Below are positions 23,901 to 35,900 of a stretch of 64,000 nt of DNA, one piece after another (the stretch's first letter is position 1; the number at the start of each line of letters is the position of its first letter). The position numbers were made by a program, and so were the translations under genes. The notes beneath the pieces are model-generated. The model did not search any database. It had not been told where the DNA came from and was given only the letters and a program-made list of their open reading frames with translations. Origin of the DNA: Ditylenchus dipsaci (lineage: Eukaryota > Nematoda > Chromadorea > Rhabditida > Anguinidae); assembly GCA_004194705.1 (NCBI GenBank), contig SADC01000372.1, positions 1 through 64,000 of the forward strand, written 5' to 3'.

Positions 23901-26900
23901 CATTAAAATTGAATTTAAAAAATATTGAGGAATAACTAAACAAGGACTGGGCAGCAAGCTTTCACAAAAAAAACCTTTCGAAAGTGACAAGTCAGACATC
24001 GACCTCGACGCAATATGGACCGTAACAAGACCAAGACTTAGGAGTGATAGACCAAGACTAGGCAGTGTGACCATGATCGACCGCGACCTCGACTAAGCAC
24101 TGTGACCAAAGCATTAGACAATGGATACCGAAAATTCCCCTTAGTGTCCCTGCTGTTTTTTTACAGTTTTTGACTTGAAGCTAATTTTTGTTTTTCTTAT
24201 ACTATTTTTAGTATGTAACTTTAAAATTTGATTTTGGTGATTAAAGGGGGGGGCACTTTGGGGGTTGAGAAATGGATTTGGCAACCTGATAAAAAAGTTT
24301 TTTAAAAAAACCCATGAATGGGTTGCAAAATAATTTTAAATATAAAATTATTTATGTGATTTTATGATGGGTTTCACTAAACATTGTCGAATAATTTAGT
24401 GAAACCCACCATAAAATCACATAAATAATTTTATGTATAAAATCTTTTTGCAACCCATTTATGGGTTATTCATCAAATTGTCAAACCCATTTCTCAACCC
24501 CCCAAGTGTCGCCCCCCCCCCTTTAAGGTCCTTATATTAACACATTACCTTTTGATCACCTCAAAACAACAAGTGGACCAAGTCAAATTTCATGTACCCA
24601 TTGGGCCTTAACCTCATGCAAGAGCCGGCAATATTCTTGTTGAAACCTCCTCCACCAAACAGCAAACATTTTCTAATCTTGCCATAAAGAACCGGGAGGT
24701 TTTTTTTAAATGGTCACTATATTGGCTGGAGGTAATTTATCTATTTTTAGGATTAAACTAGCCAAACAGAGCTCAGAGGGCGTCTATTTCGAGGTTTGAC
24801 TGTAATTTCAAGGTTAAAAATTACCTGAAATTTTTTTTTTGTAGTGCCTGGAACGCTTTGTGCCTTAAGCATGCTATACACTTTTTCTAGCTTGTATTTA
24901 GGGTCAAAGTTAATGGGCAGGAAACAGGGCAATTGATGGTCTTCTGCAGCAAGACCTGCTTCATAGCAAGCAACAAATTGTTGATCATCATTGTTGCCTA
25001 GATGGTAGACTGCCTTGCGGTAATGAGCACAAGGCACTTTTGGTGGTCTTTTGCAGCTACAGATAGAAAGGCGTCAAAACTTTTGTTCATTTCTTCTCTC
25101 TTTCTTTTGCTGGGCTCATCCATTCGCGCATAAATAGTGGCTTTGATGTAGTAGGCAGTGTCTGCCAGCGTTTTATAAAGTTTGAGCAGTAATTCCACAA
25201 GTTCTAGAGCTTTTTCGAAGTTGAGTTGAAATGTGTGAGTCATAATGGCCATCTCCAAGAAGAATGGATCACTAGAGAATTTCGCCATTACTGAGCCGAG
25301 TCGATTACCAAGTCGACCTTTTCTACTTCCACGGGTATTCAGGTGAACATAACAGGTGTTGACTTCAAGTTCATCTAAAATTTTCGCTTTATACTTTCTA
25401 CGTTTTAAACTATTTCGGCAACAAATTTTGGAGACAGTAAAATTTTCCCTGGAAACCGTCACGATCTTGGGACGGCTCCCGTCCTTTTACCCCGCTTTAT
25501 GAGCGCAGGAGGCTTGATGGGTTTTTGATTATCAGTATTCGATTATTGATCTACTTTTGATAATTTAAGATGGCGCCAGTGGTCCCGCTGTGGTTAAAAA
25601 AATAAATACTGTAAAGAGAGCAGATATACATAAGCCCTAGGAAAAGAAGGAAGAGGTTGCGGCGTAGTGTAATGGTAGCACATCAGCCCGGCAAACTGAA
25701 AGCTGCAGGTTCGATTCCTGCCACCACCATTTCGCCTCTTCCTTCCTAAACTTTTCTGGTAGCAGCGAGTGGTTCAGCCAGAGGGAAAAGCAAAATTTCA
25801 ATTTTTTAATTATATCATTTGATTTGTCTGAGGATACTTCTAGGGCTGAATTGATCACGCAGAGCATGAATCTAGTATCAGAATTGCACAATTTCTTCAA
25901 AGACTGCCCTGAAAATTAAGGCGCTATAAAAAGTACGGCGATCCCTTTTTGAATCCATGGTTGTCTGTCACGCCTTCCTTTTCAGGTATTTTTTAAAGTA
26001 ATTATGCAATTCTGATACTGATGTTGATAATTATACTTTAAATTCTGCACATATTTGTCTGACACCACAACCTCGGTAGTCAACAAAATATGGCTCCGAA
26101 AGTAAATTTAGATAAATGTCTGTTTTCGAAGAGGTTGATAGATAAAAGTAGAAGCCCATTTCACTGATTTTCCACTCGAATTAGAGAATTTATTCGGTTG
26201 CTACCCCCCCCCTTTTTGGGTCCTTCAAATGAGTAATGAATGGTAATTGACCCTATTTGGATATATCCCCCTCCTAATCGACTTTTTTCAAAACACCCTA
26301 AGATAGCCTTAGGAGTTCAAAAAGGCTTTATTTAGAAGTTCTGGTGTATGAAAAATGAGTTTTGGGCATTTTGAAATTTCGAGTTTTTACCTGTTTTACC
26401 ATGTTTTTCAGCATGGGACTTGGCGAAAACAGCCTTTAAATGCATTTTTGATCAAGAGTTTTGCTCGGAATTATGTCTAAAGTAAGGTAACTAACCAAGC
26501 CGCCTGCGCCACATTCGGGGGCACACGGGGCTTGGTTGGTTAGAGATGCGCGAACCCACACACCTTAGAAATGATTCCGAGCAAGACTCTTGATCACATT
26601 TTTTTACCTCCTGAGTCCATTTTATGTTGATATATGATGTTTGGGAACATTTAAAAAAGTTAATTTCAGGGTGAGGTATATCCAATAGGGTTCATAATGC
26701 TATATGAAGATGAAACAAAATAATCCGTACCAAAACCTATTTATGCAAATTTTGAGAAATTCTTATTTATGCAATTTTTTTAAAAACAAAGAAATATAAC
26801 CTGGATGACTAATCATTCTTTCGTCAATAGCACCATGAAACAGCTCAGGTATTTTCACATTTTGCTGATCCAGATGAATAGCTGCTGAAAGCTCAGCGAC

Positions 26901-29900
26901 CAGTGTGGCATGGTCATGGTTTTTAAAAGCAGTCATGGCTGATTTCATATGTTGCCAAATTTTGAGCACTCTATTAGCTGTGACAGATCCTCGTTTGGCC
27001 CTTTCACTAACTACACCGACATGCTCTTGGTAGTTGAGCAAGTCAGCTTCCGGTGGAATTATTGGAAATAGTGATTGCACCCGCAAGTCATCTATGGCTT
27101 TTGGGGACTGTTTTAACTGCTCCAGCTTATTAGCAGCTTGTAAATTGCCAAGAGATGCAGCCCGCTGCAACCAAACCATGCCTTGTTGTATGTCTTCATC
27201 CAAAGGGAATATGGACCCAGTTCCACGAGCACCAAAATAACAGGAAGACAAGTTGATCATTGCTGGAACATCATCTTGCTGAGCGGCCATTTTAAAATGC
27301 TGAAAAACGAACAAAGAATTGGAAATTTTTCAAAGTTTCAAAAATAATTAATTAGACTACTTTTTGAAGTTTCGAGAAACATCTTTGAGCTCGTATTGAC
27401 ATACGCTAGCCTACCCTTGCCTAAGCGTAAATTTATATTTTTCTGAGATACAGTCAAACCTCTCTACTTTCTGCATTTCTGTTTTGACAGTGTGGTCCCA
27501 AATATCGTAAGGATTCCGATTTTGCCGATCGTTTTTCAGAATTATAAAAAAAATTCTTCTAAAAAAGCAAAAACTCAGTTTAAAAACAGAAATTTTTGAA
27601 TTTTCCTGTTTTTAAACTGAGTTTTTGCTTTTTTAGAAGAATTTTTTTTACAATTCTGAAAAACGATCGGCAAAATCGGAATCCTTACGATATTTGGGAC
27701 CAGACTGTCAAAACAGAATGGATAAAAGACTTTGAAAATTCGGTTAAAAAAAGTGTCGGACCCAAGGCGGGAACGAACTTTTGGGGTGCCATAGTAGAGA
27801 GGTTTGACTGTATAGGAAAAAAATCAGCTTGAGGGACCAAGGCAAAATGTTTTTTACCATTTTCATGCTAAAAAAGTTTCATGATAAAAATGTGTATATA
27901 AATAGTTTTTAGACTTTTAGAAGGAAATTTTTTCAGCTAAATTTACTTTTTGGCTAAATTTACCTATACCCCCACCACTCAATTAACCTTGACCCCAACC
28001 AGAAAATCAGCTTGGGGAACCAAGGCAAAACATTTTGATTTGAAAATTTTTATTTTGAAATCTCAAAAAAACAGGTCTCAAAAACAATATATTTGCACTT
28101 TTAACTATTTTTATGCAAAAAAATTATTGGTATTGAAACCAGTGTTTCCGAAAGTAACCCCTGCACCTACACAAACCATATAGTACGCGCACACTTGGAA
28201 AGTACCCTACATCTCCACCTACACTTGACAATAAACATACCATACACCTACATGTACGCCAGGGATGGAACGGAATTCCGATTTCCGTATCCGATTTACG
28301 ATTTCCGGCACTTTTTTGCTTCCGATTTCCGAAAAAATAGGGCAAATTTCGGAAATATCGGAAGAAAATAATAGTTAACGTAGAATTTTTTTGGTACTTT
28401 TTTCGTTTGCTCCCCGACCCCAAATTTTTGAAAAGTGACCCGAAAACAAGTCCTTAGCTATTTTTTCTCTTTTATACGATAAAAGAAACATTTTCAAACA
28501 CGCATTTTAGGACAGGCTTAAACATATTTTAATAAATTTTTATTGATTCTTTGTAATTGGGAAAACATGTTTGAGTCTGTTTCAACTTACCGTATTAATT
28601 CTAATAACGACCAATGAGGTTTATTCTAATAAGGATCAACCCTTATCATTTAACCTATCTTCGAGGTTAAAAAAGCCTCCATAGTATCTTTTCCCCGTCG
28701 GGGTGAGTCTTGATTAGAAGCTGAGGGGAATGATAGAGACGGAAGCATAATCAGAACAAATACGGTACGCTGACCTACCCTTGTTAAAGTCTAAGCCTAA
28801 AAGTGTAATAAATAACCGAAAAATGACCCTCAAATACCCTGGAAAGACCATATAACCTTTAAAGAGGGGGGGGGGCTTCCTATACGCATCGCCTTTATTA
28901 TTTGGTAAAACGTCGACTCGCTACAAATTGTGACTCGCTACTGCGACTCGCTACAATTGCGACTCGCTACTGCGACTCGCTACAATTGCGACTCGCTACT
29001 GCGACTCGCTACAATTGCGACTCGCTACTGCGACTCGCTACAACAGAAAATGGGTTTGATTTTTTTTTCTGTATAATATATTTATTAATATATATTTCTT
29101 CAAAGGTTTTCTTGTTTGAAATGTCCTAAGTTCATACATAAATCATGAGGTACCTATCTGGTTCACGAAGCTGAAAATAAAATTGAGTCAGATTCAAAAA
29201 AATTGTCTTATCATACGTGAAATAGTGTAGTGAATTGGGTTTGATAAGACCAAAACTTCGAGTACACCCACCCTAGCCCCAAAATCAGGGGTAGGTACCC
29301 CTGATCCAGATGGATATCCAACCAAACCAAGTGGTCATCCACTTGGAGCAAAAATTTTTTCACTTTTTGGGTTCCAAAAACTATTTTCTGGACTGATTCG
29401 GGCATGCTGAAGATGGTTTGATTATAGTTAAGTAAGGTTTTGTATGGTATTTTTTGAGTATTGGAAAATAATTGATTTTACCAAAACTCAAAAAATACTT
29501 TACAAACTGGTGTTTTACCACTATCAAACCATCTTCAGCATGTCCAAGTTAGTCCAGAAAATAGTTTTTGGTACCCGAAAAAGTGAAAAAATTTTGATCC
29601 AAGTGGATGACCACTTGGTTTGGTTGGATATTTACCTGGACCAATGGTACTTACCCTGATTTTGGGGGTCGGGTGAGTGAACTCGATGTTTTGGTCTTAT
29701 CAAACCTAATTCACCATACTATTTCACTATTTTTTTTATTATGCTCAGTTTTGCTCTGATCTTGGTGCTTATATGTTACAATAAAGTCCGACACAATAAA
29801 TTTTGCCTTTTCAATTTTTGAAAAATCTAGTAGTGAATAACCACTACCCCCTCCCCCCCCCTGTCGAAAAATCCCTTCGGAAAAAATTATTTGCCTAGCG

Positions 29901-32900
29901 GGGAATTAAACCCCTTTTCTGTTGTAGCGAGTCGCAGTAGCGAGTCACAATTTGTAGCGAGTCGCCGGCTGTTCTATTATTTTGGCAATGACGTTTTTTG
30001 CAATTTTAATTCAGATGCTCATTTACAACTCTATACTGAAAATGACGGCAAGAAGCAAGAGAGAGGAGAAAGGTGGTGAAGGACCTGTTCTGGTCCACTT
30101 TTCGAAAATTTGGTGTGGTGGAGTGAAGGATACAAGTGCCGAAAAAAATTTGGAATTTTTTAAAATTTCTTCCGATTTCCGTCTTCCGATTTTTGATTTC
30201 CGGCACTTTTCTTCTTCCGATTTCCGACTTCCGGTTTTGAAAATTTTCTACTTCCGGTTCCGATTTTTGTTCCGACTTTTTTTGTCTTCCGGCCCATCCC
30301 TGATGTACGCGTAAAATTAAACGTACACCTACCCGTAGTGTAGTGTACTATTAAGGTACTATAGTACACTTAGTGTACCGTACTGTACGGTAAAGTACGC
30401 CAAACTGTATGTGTACGGGTAGGGTTTGTTTAATTTCAAGTGTAGGTGTACGGGTACGTGTACGGTTTATTTTAAGTGTACATGTAGGTGTATGGTACGT
30501 TTAATTTCAGGTGTATGTGTACGGGTGGGTGTACGTTTGATTTTAGGTGTTAATGTAGGTGTACGGTTAGATAGTACATGTAGGTGTTACTGTAGGGGTT
30601 ACTTTCCGAAACACTGATTGAAACATGGAAAAAATTTCGCCTTGGTCCCCCAAGTTGATTTTGCTGGTGGGGGTCAAGGTTAATTGAGTGGTGGGGTAAA
30701 GGTAAAGTGCTCTAATTTTTTAGCAAAAAGATAACAGGGATGACCAAAAATTTTTTGGGTAGGAATACGCACACATATAGAGCAAACATTTTTAATTTTT
30801 CTAGGCAATCGTACTTTAACTTGAGCCTCAGCTACAACAGCAAGCACATGTGGTATTTTTATGTCTAAAAGCGACCAAAGGCGATTTACGCTATGGTTGT
30901 TTAGAATTTTTTCATAGTTTTCGCATACCGACGAGAGCGAAAGATCACTAAAGTGTACTTTAGCCTTTTTTTAAAGCAGTTCAACCCATCTTCAACTTTT
31001 GAGGGTGGCAAGTTTGGCTTTTGGCTAGTCGATATTTTTCCATTCCTTGATATAATTTTGTGTGAAAATTACCATGAAAGCTGTCTCTAGTGATCGCTTT
31101 ACTCCTGTGCCATTTTGGTAGAGTAGCCCAAGATTGTTGGCGGAAGCTGCGCAGTTATTATCTACCGCTTTTTGATACCACTCAATTGCCAGTTTCAAGT
31201 CTTTAGGAACACCCACACCAGTTTGATACCGCAAGCCAAGACTATGTTGAGCTTCTGCAATACCTAGTCTGCCAAACATTGTATTTGTAGGCATTTCGGC
31301 AGCCTTTTTTAACCACATCAAAGAAATTTTCATATCGCGTTTAACTCCTAGTCCTTTTGCGTAGAGTAAAGCCAAGTTGTACATGCCTTCAGGATTGCCA
31401 CCAGTTGCGGCCTTGGCATAATATGTGGCAGCTTTGGCGTAGTCCTGTAATTTGATGATTATGTTAAAGTAGTGCTGTTAATTTCCTGGAAAACATTCAA
31501 ATGGAAAATTGTCTTAAGTTTGAAATGTTTCAAAACAAGCTCTTAAAAAATAAATCTAAAAATCGAAATTAACTTTTCCACCCTTAGGCTAAGCTTACAC
31601 AACACACAATGAGTGCGGCTTTCTTGATTCCCTCACTCGGAAAAAATCGAATCTTGAGAACCGAGACACATCGAGCCGCAAACTGCCTTGGGCCCCTTGT
31701 GGATTTTAAAAAATATAAGTAAGCATACGCCAGTGGCCGCGTACTGATTTTGTACAGACCTGGGAAAAAGTGCGATCCCTCGGTATCCTTCTTGCAAATC
31801 AGTGGTCTAATCAGTTGAGCTGTTGGGTCGAGCCATGCCTGTTTCTTATTTCTCTGAAATATGCCTCCCTTACATATATTTGGTTATAATTTACCCTTAA
31901 TATGGTGGCACCCCAAAGTGTTCGATTCTTAGCAAGGTCTGACACTTTTTTAAGCGCGTTGTTGGAAAAAAATTGTCGGACCCAGGTGGGGATCGAACTT
32001 GCAGGGTGTAAACAAATATAGGCTTGACTGTCGAAAGTACATTTTTGAAAATCAATAGGGGGACCAAGGCATGTCCCCTGTTTCTCCAGTTTCCAGATTC
32101 GATTTTTCTGTCTGTGGGGAAAAATATTAAAATTCTATAAAGTGAATCGACTATGCTTCACAAGATGGCATTGTCAGAATTTTAAATCGAGTAGTTTAGT
32201 TCGAACGGTTTCCTTGTAAGAGGAGTCTTCATAAAAAGGCCTAAACAAAAACACAATGCCACAAACACGTTTTTTGAATTTCGGGTGGAATCATTAGATT
32301 AAATAAGTAAGCTCCATATGTCAGATTCAAAGGCTTCTACCTAAATTTTTGCTAGAGAAGTCAGGGAAGTCAAAATAAATGATGGTCAATAAGAAGAGGT
32401 ATGCCATAAAACTTTCTTAATGTAGGGGTACCCTTTTTTATTAGAAGCTTTATGGTAACTGATACTTGAATAGAAATCACCTGTTTAACGCCAAAACTCC
32501 CGTCACGGTAGTGATGACCATGAAGTATGTCACCTTAAAGTTAAAATTATGGACAGGGATAAAACGCACTGAATGAAAATGCCCAGCTCTAGTAAAAAAA
32601 TTACCAGTTTTCTTCAATTTTGATCAAAAAAGCATAAAAATTCACACTTTTTTCGTAGTTAATCACTATCAGGTGACCTTGGAATTCTAGTTTCTTACAA
32701 GATATAATTTATTGCAACATGTCTGCGGACTCACTTGCATCCGGACTCATTTTTAAATTTTGGCCGGACTATACAATTACGCACTGGCTCAAATCGACCC
32801 GTGATAAGGATTTTCAATTTTGCGATTTTGCCTAGAATCCCACTCTAAACCATCCCAAGCCATTTGAAACTACCCAAGACTATTCCAAACCATCCCATGC

Positions 32901-35900
32901 CAGTATTTAGAGTAGTTTGAAGTGGTTTAGGATGGTCCAAAGTGTGATTCTGAACCATTATATCTATCCGATGGCAATCCTGATGCTCGCAATCGTTTTT
33001 TTTAGCAAAAAAAGTTCACTGTCTCATTAGTAAACCTTCACACAAAACCAGCTTTGGGTGGCCTGTGACCGACAGAGGGCGACAGGGTATTTTCTGACTG
33101 AAAATTTCAAATCAGCGCAAAATTTTGACTAAATCAAATACAGTCGACTCTCCCAATAAGGACACTCTCTCAATAAGGACAGCAAAATTTTATGTATTTG
33201 GTTTGCAGATAAGTTAATCTCGATAAAAAGACGCTCTAATTAAGGACAGCTCCCGATAAGGACGGCATTAAGCCGGTCTTTTGGGTGTCCTTATTGGGAG
33301 AGTTGACTGTAATTAAATTTTACTGGTAGAAATCAGTAATTTACTGGTGAAAAGTAGAATTTTACTTGGTGCAACTAGCCATACTCTTTGAAGTCTGGAA
33401 CCGTTGTTAGTCAAATTTGAAGCGTTTCTCAAAGTCCCGCCAAATTTATTTTAATTGTTCAGAAGTCACCTACTGCACACTTTCGACTACTTTGGAAAGC
33501 TTGCCTTGCTTTCTGCTTTTCAAAAAGTCCGAAAAACTCCGATTCAGATTTTGGGACGCGTTCTCATGGCGCATTGGTAGAGCTTTTGGTCACAGCATTT
33601 CACATAGCAAAAAAGGCTTTTTTTGTAAACCTCGAGTCATTTTTGTAAAAAATCTAAGATTTCTCAAATGAAAAGCAGCATAAAATAGAGTTGTGAAAAT
33701 GCTCGAGCAGATTGATTTGGAGCATATGCTCGAGCATTTGCGTTTTTTTCGAGCATATTTGAGCATATGCTCGACATATTTTAACCGTTAACTGTGGCCG
33801 TACAGTTAACTGTACAGTTAATTGGGTTCCATTTCGAAGGTTGACTGTAGGCCGAGCATATGCTCGAAATTTACCAATCTGCTCGAGAATATGCTCGTTT
33901 CACAACCCTAGCATAAAATAAAAATTTCAAATTCCCGCATAAACCTTATATTAAACCATTTCAAAAGTTTCGAAAAGCCAAGTAACGCGCTGGTATGCCC
34001 CTTCAAAAACGCCTACCTATTGTAGGTATTTTCTCCAACTTCTTTTTATCCTTTTTAGCGTCAGCTACCGAGATTCCCAATCGGTTTCCCACCATTTCAT
34101 ATTGTTCCTCTTCAGTAGGCAGTGCTCTTTGGTAATCGTCTTGTCGGACTTGTTTGCCTAGCTCATATTCCACATTGCTCAGCTCTACTTGCACTTGTTT
34201 GTTAGTAGGGTTCAAGGCTAGTGCAGTAGTCAGTGACGTCTTTGCCTTTTCCAGCTTCGCAATCTCAAATTGTGCTCGCCCTAGACGGTAGTATCCCCGC
34301 CACCAGGTAGGCCGCATCATTACACACTGCTTGGCATATCCCACAGCCTTTTGATGAATTCTGGAGTGTCCAGCAGTAGATAACAAGCACTGATATTGGA
34401 ATAAATAATTGGTTGTTCCTCAGTTCCAACAGATTCAAATTTCAAGATTTCTTTGTAGATGGAAATAGCTTCCCCATATCTAAAAACTTACTTTAATAGG
34501 GTTTCCAATCAAGGATGTATATTTAACCAGTTGCATATAAAAATAGGAGCGAAAATGATGCTATTCTAAGACTCAAGGTTTTAATTGGGTCCTCTAAGAC
34601 TTTAGTCCTAAATTAGGATCTGATCCTAAATGAGGACTTAGCCCCAATTTAGCGTCTGATACTAATATAAGACAAAACTTCTAACTTCTTTGGTCCTGAA
34701 GTAGGACCTGAAGACAAAATTTTTTAATTTGTTTTCAAATGACCTTGTTTCCTATCAATTGTTTCCAAAATCTTTTGTTTTCTTTTTGGGGTGAGCCAAA
34801 AATGTGATCAAAAATTGAAAAAATGCTTGCAATATTTCACCAATTCAAACTGCAATATGTTAAAAAATCAATTTGCGATATTCCAACACAATATTCTTTG
34901 CCCAAAATCTCTATTTCGCAATGCAATACAGTCAAACCTCGATACAGTGGCCCCCACCTCAAGTTTGTTCCCACCTAGGGTCCGACACTTTTTTTAACCC
35001 CATTTTTGAAATAATTTATCGATTCTGTTATGACAGTCTGGTCGCAAATATCGTAAGGATTCCGATTTTGCCGATCGTTTTTTAATAACGAAATAGTTTT
35101 TGCATTTAAAAAGCAAAACCTCGATATAGTGGCCCCCCTTAAAAAAATTAGAGGGCCACTATATCGAGGTTTTGCTTTTTAAATGCAAAAACTATTTAGT
35201 TATTAAAAACGATCGGCAAAATCGGAATCCTTACGATATTTGGGACCAGACTGTAAAAACAGAATTTGAAAAAAGCTTTGAAAATCGAGCTAAAAAAAGT
35301 GTCGGACCCTAGGTGGAACGAACTTGAGGTGGGGGCCACTGTATCGAGGTTTGACTGTATATATTACATTGCAATCATCTCTAAAAAAAGTAAAAAATAC
35401 GTTGTTCACCCAGGGATATCGGGTACGCGACGTTTCCCTGTAAAACCGTTTCCCTGTAAGCCATTTCCCTGTAAGGGACCTTTCCCTGTAAGGGACCTTT
35501 CCCTGTAAGGAATAGTTTTACGTAAAAGAGAACGAAATTTGAATCTATTGTAATTCCACACTTCTTACTTTACGTTTTTATGTGATCATTGAACTTGTAT
35601 CGTTCACATCTATTGCGCCCTCAGTTGGGTTTCACAATTAGGCCTTAATTTCAAATATTCTTTACTTTTAAGACTCAAAGCCGTGTTTTTTATTTTTTGT
35701 TTGTAAAATGGGTTTAAAGCAGGGCTGATATACCGTATTTACTGTGTTAAGTCCCCATGAGGAGTTATTTTTCAACCTCTAAAAAATCGAAAAATTTTGA
35801 GGTCGATTTTGAGATTTTTGGGTGCTCAACCAAAATCTGAAAAGTGTAATCAGGTATACTCGCGGCAACTAAGAAAACGCAAAAAAAAGATTTGCGAAAT

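Larger units (their letters stand above)
28260..30302. mobile_element. Non-autonomous hAT element, 2.0 kb
   Basis: The ends CAGGGATGGAACGGAA and CAGGGATGGGCCGGAA (read inward) are flanked by the exact 8-bp duplication ATGTACGC (28252-28259 and 30303-30310). The subterminal regions are rich in 'ttccgatttccg' repeats in both orientations. No transposase. It is inserted into a host repeat of 'gtaggtgtacgg' units. Confidence 0.85.
27955..30712. repeat. Nested stack of inverted-repeat elements
   Basis: Outermost arms 27955-28040 and 30635-30712 contain 'ccactcaattaaccttgacc' and its complement. The next pair, near 28135-28160 and 30590-30620, contains 'gtgtttccgaaagtaacccc'. Then the hAT element 28260-30302, the ACTCGCT element 28914-29964 and an inner palindrome 29215-29730. 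The whole stack is in the intron between exons 4 and 5 of the HEPN-MYND gene. Confidence 0.8.

Noticed and set aside
25657..25729. Functional tRNA-Ala(GGC)
   Set aside because: The acceptor stem has several mismatches and position 33 is not T, so only a tRNA-like label is used.
31790..31850. tRNA-like stretch 'ctaatcagttgagctgttgg'
   Set aside because: No B box at proper distance and no foldable arms.
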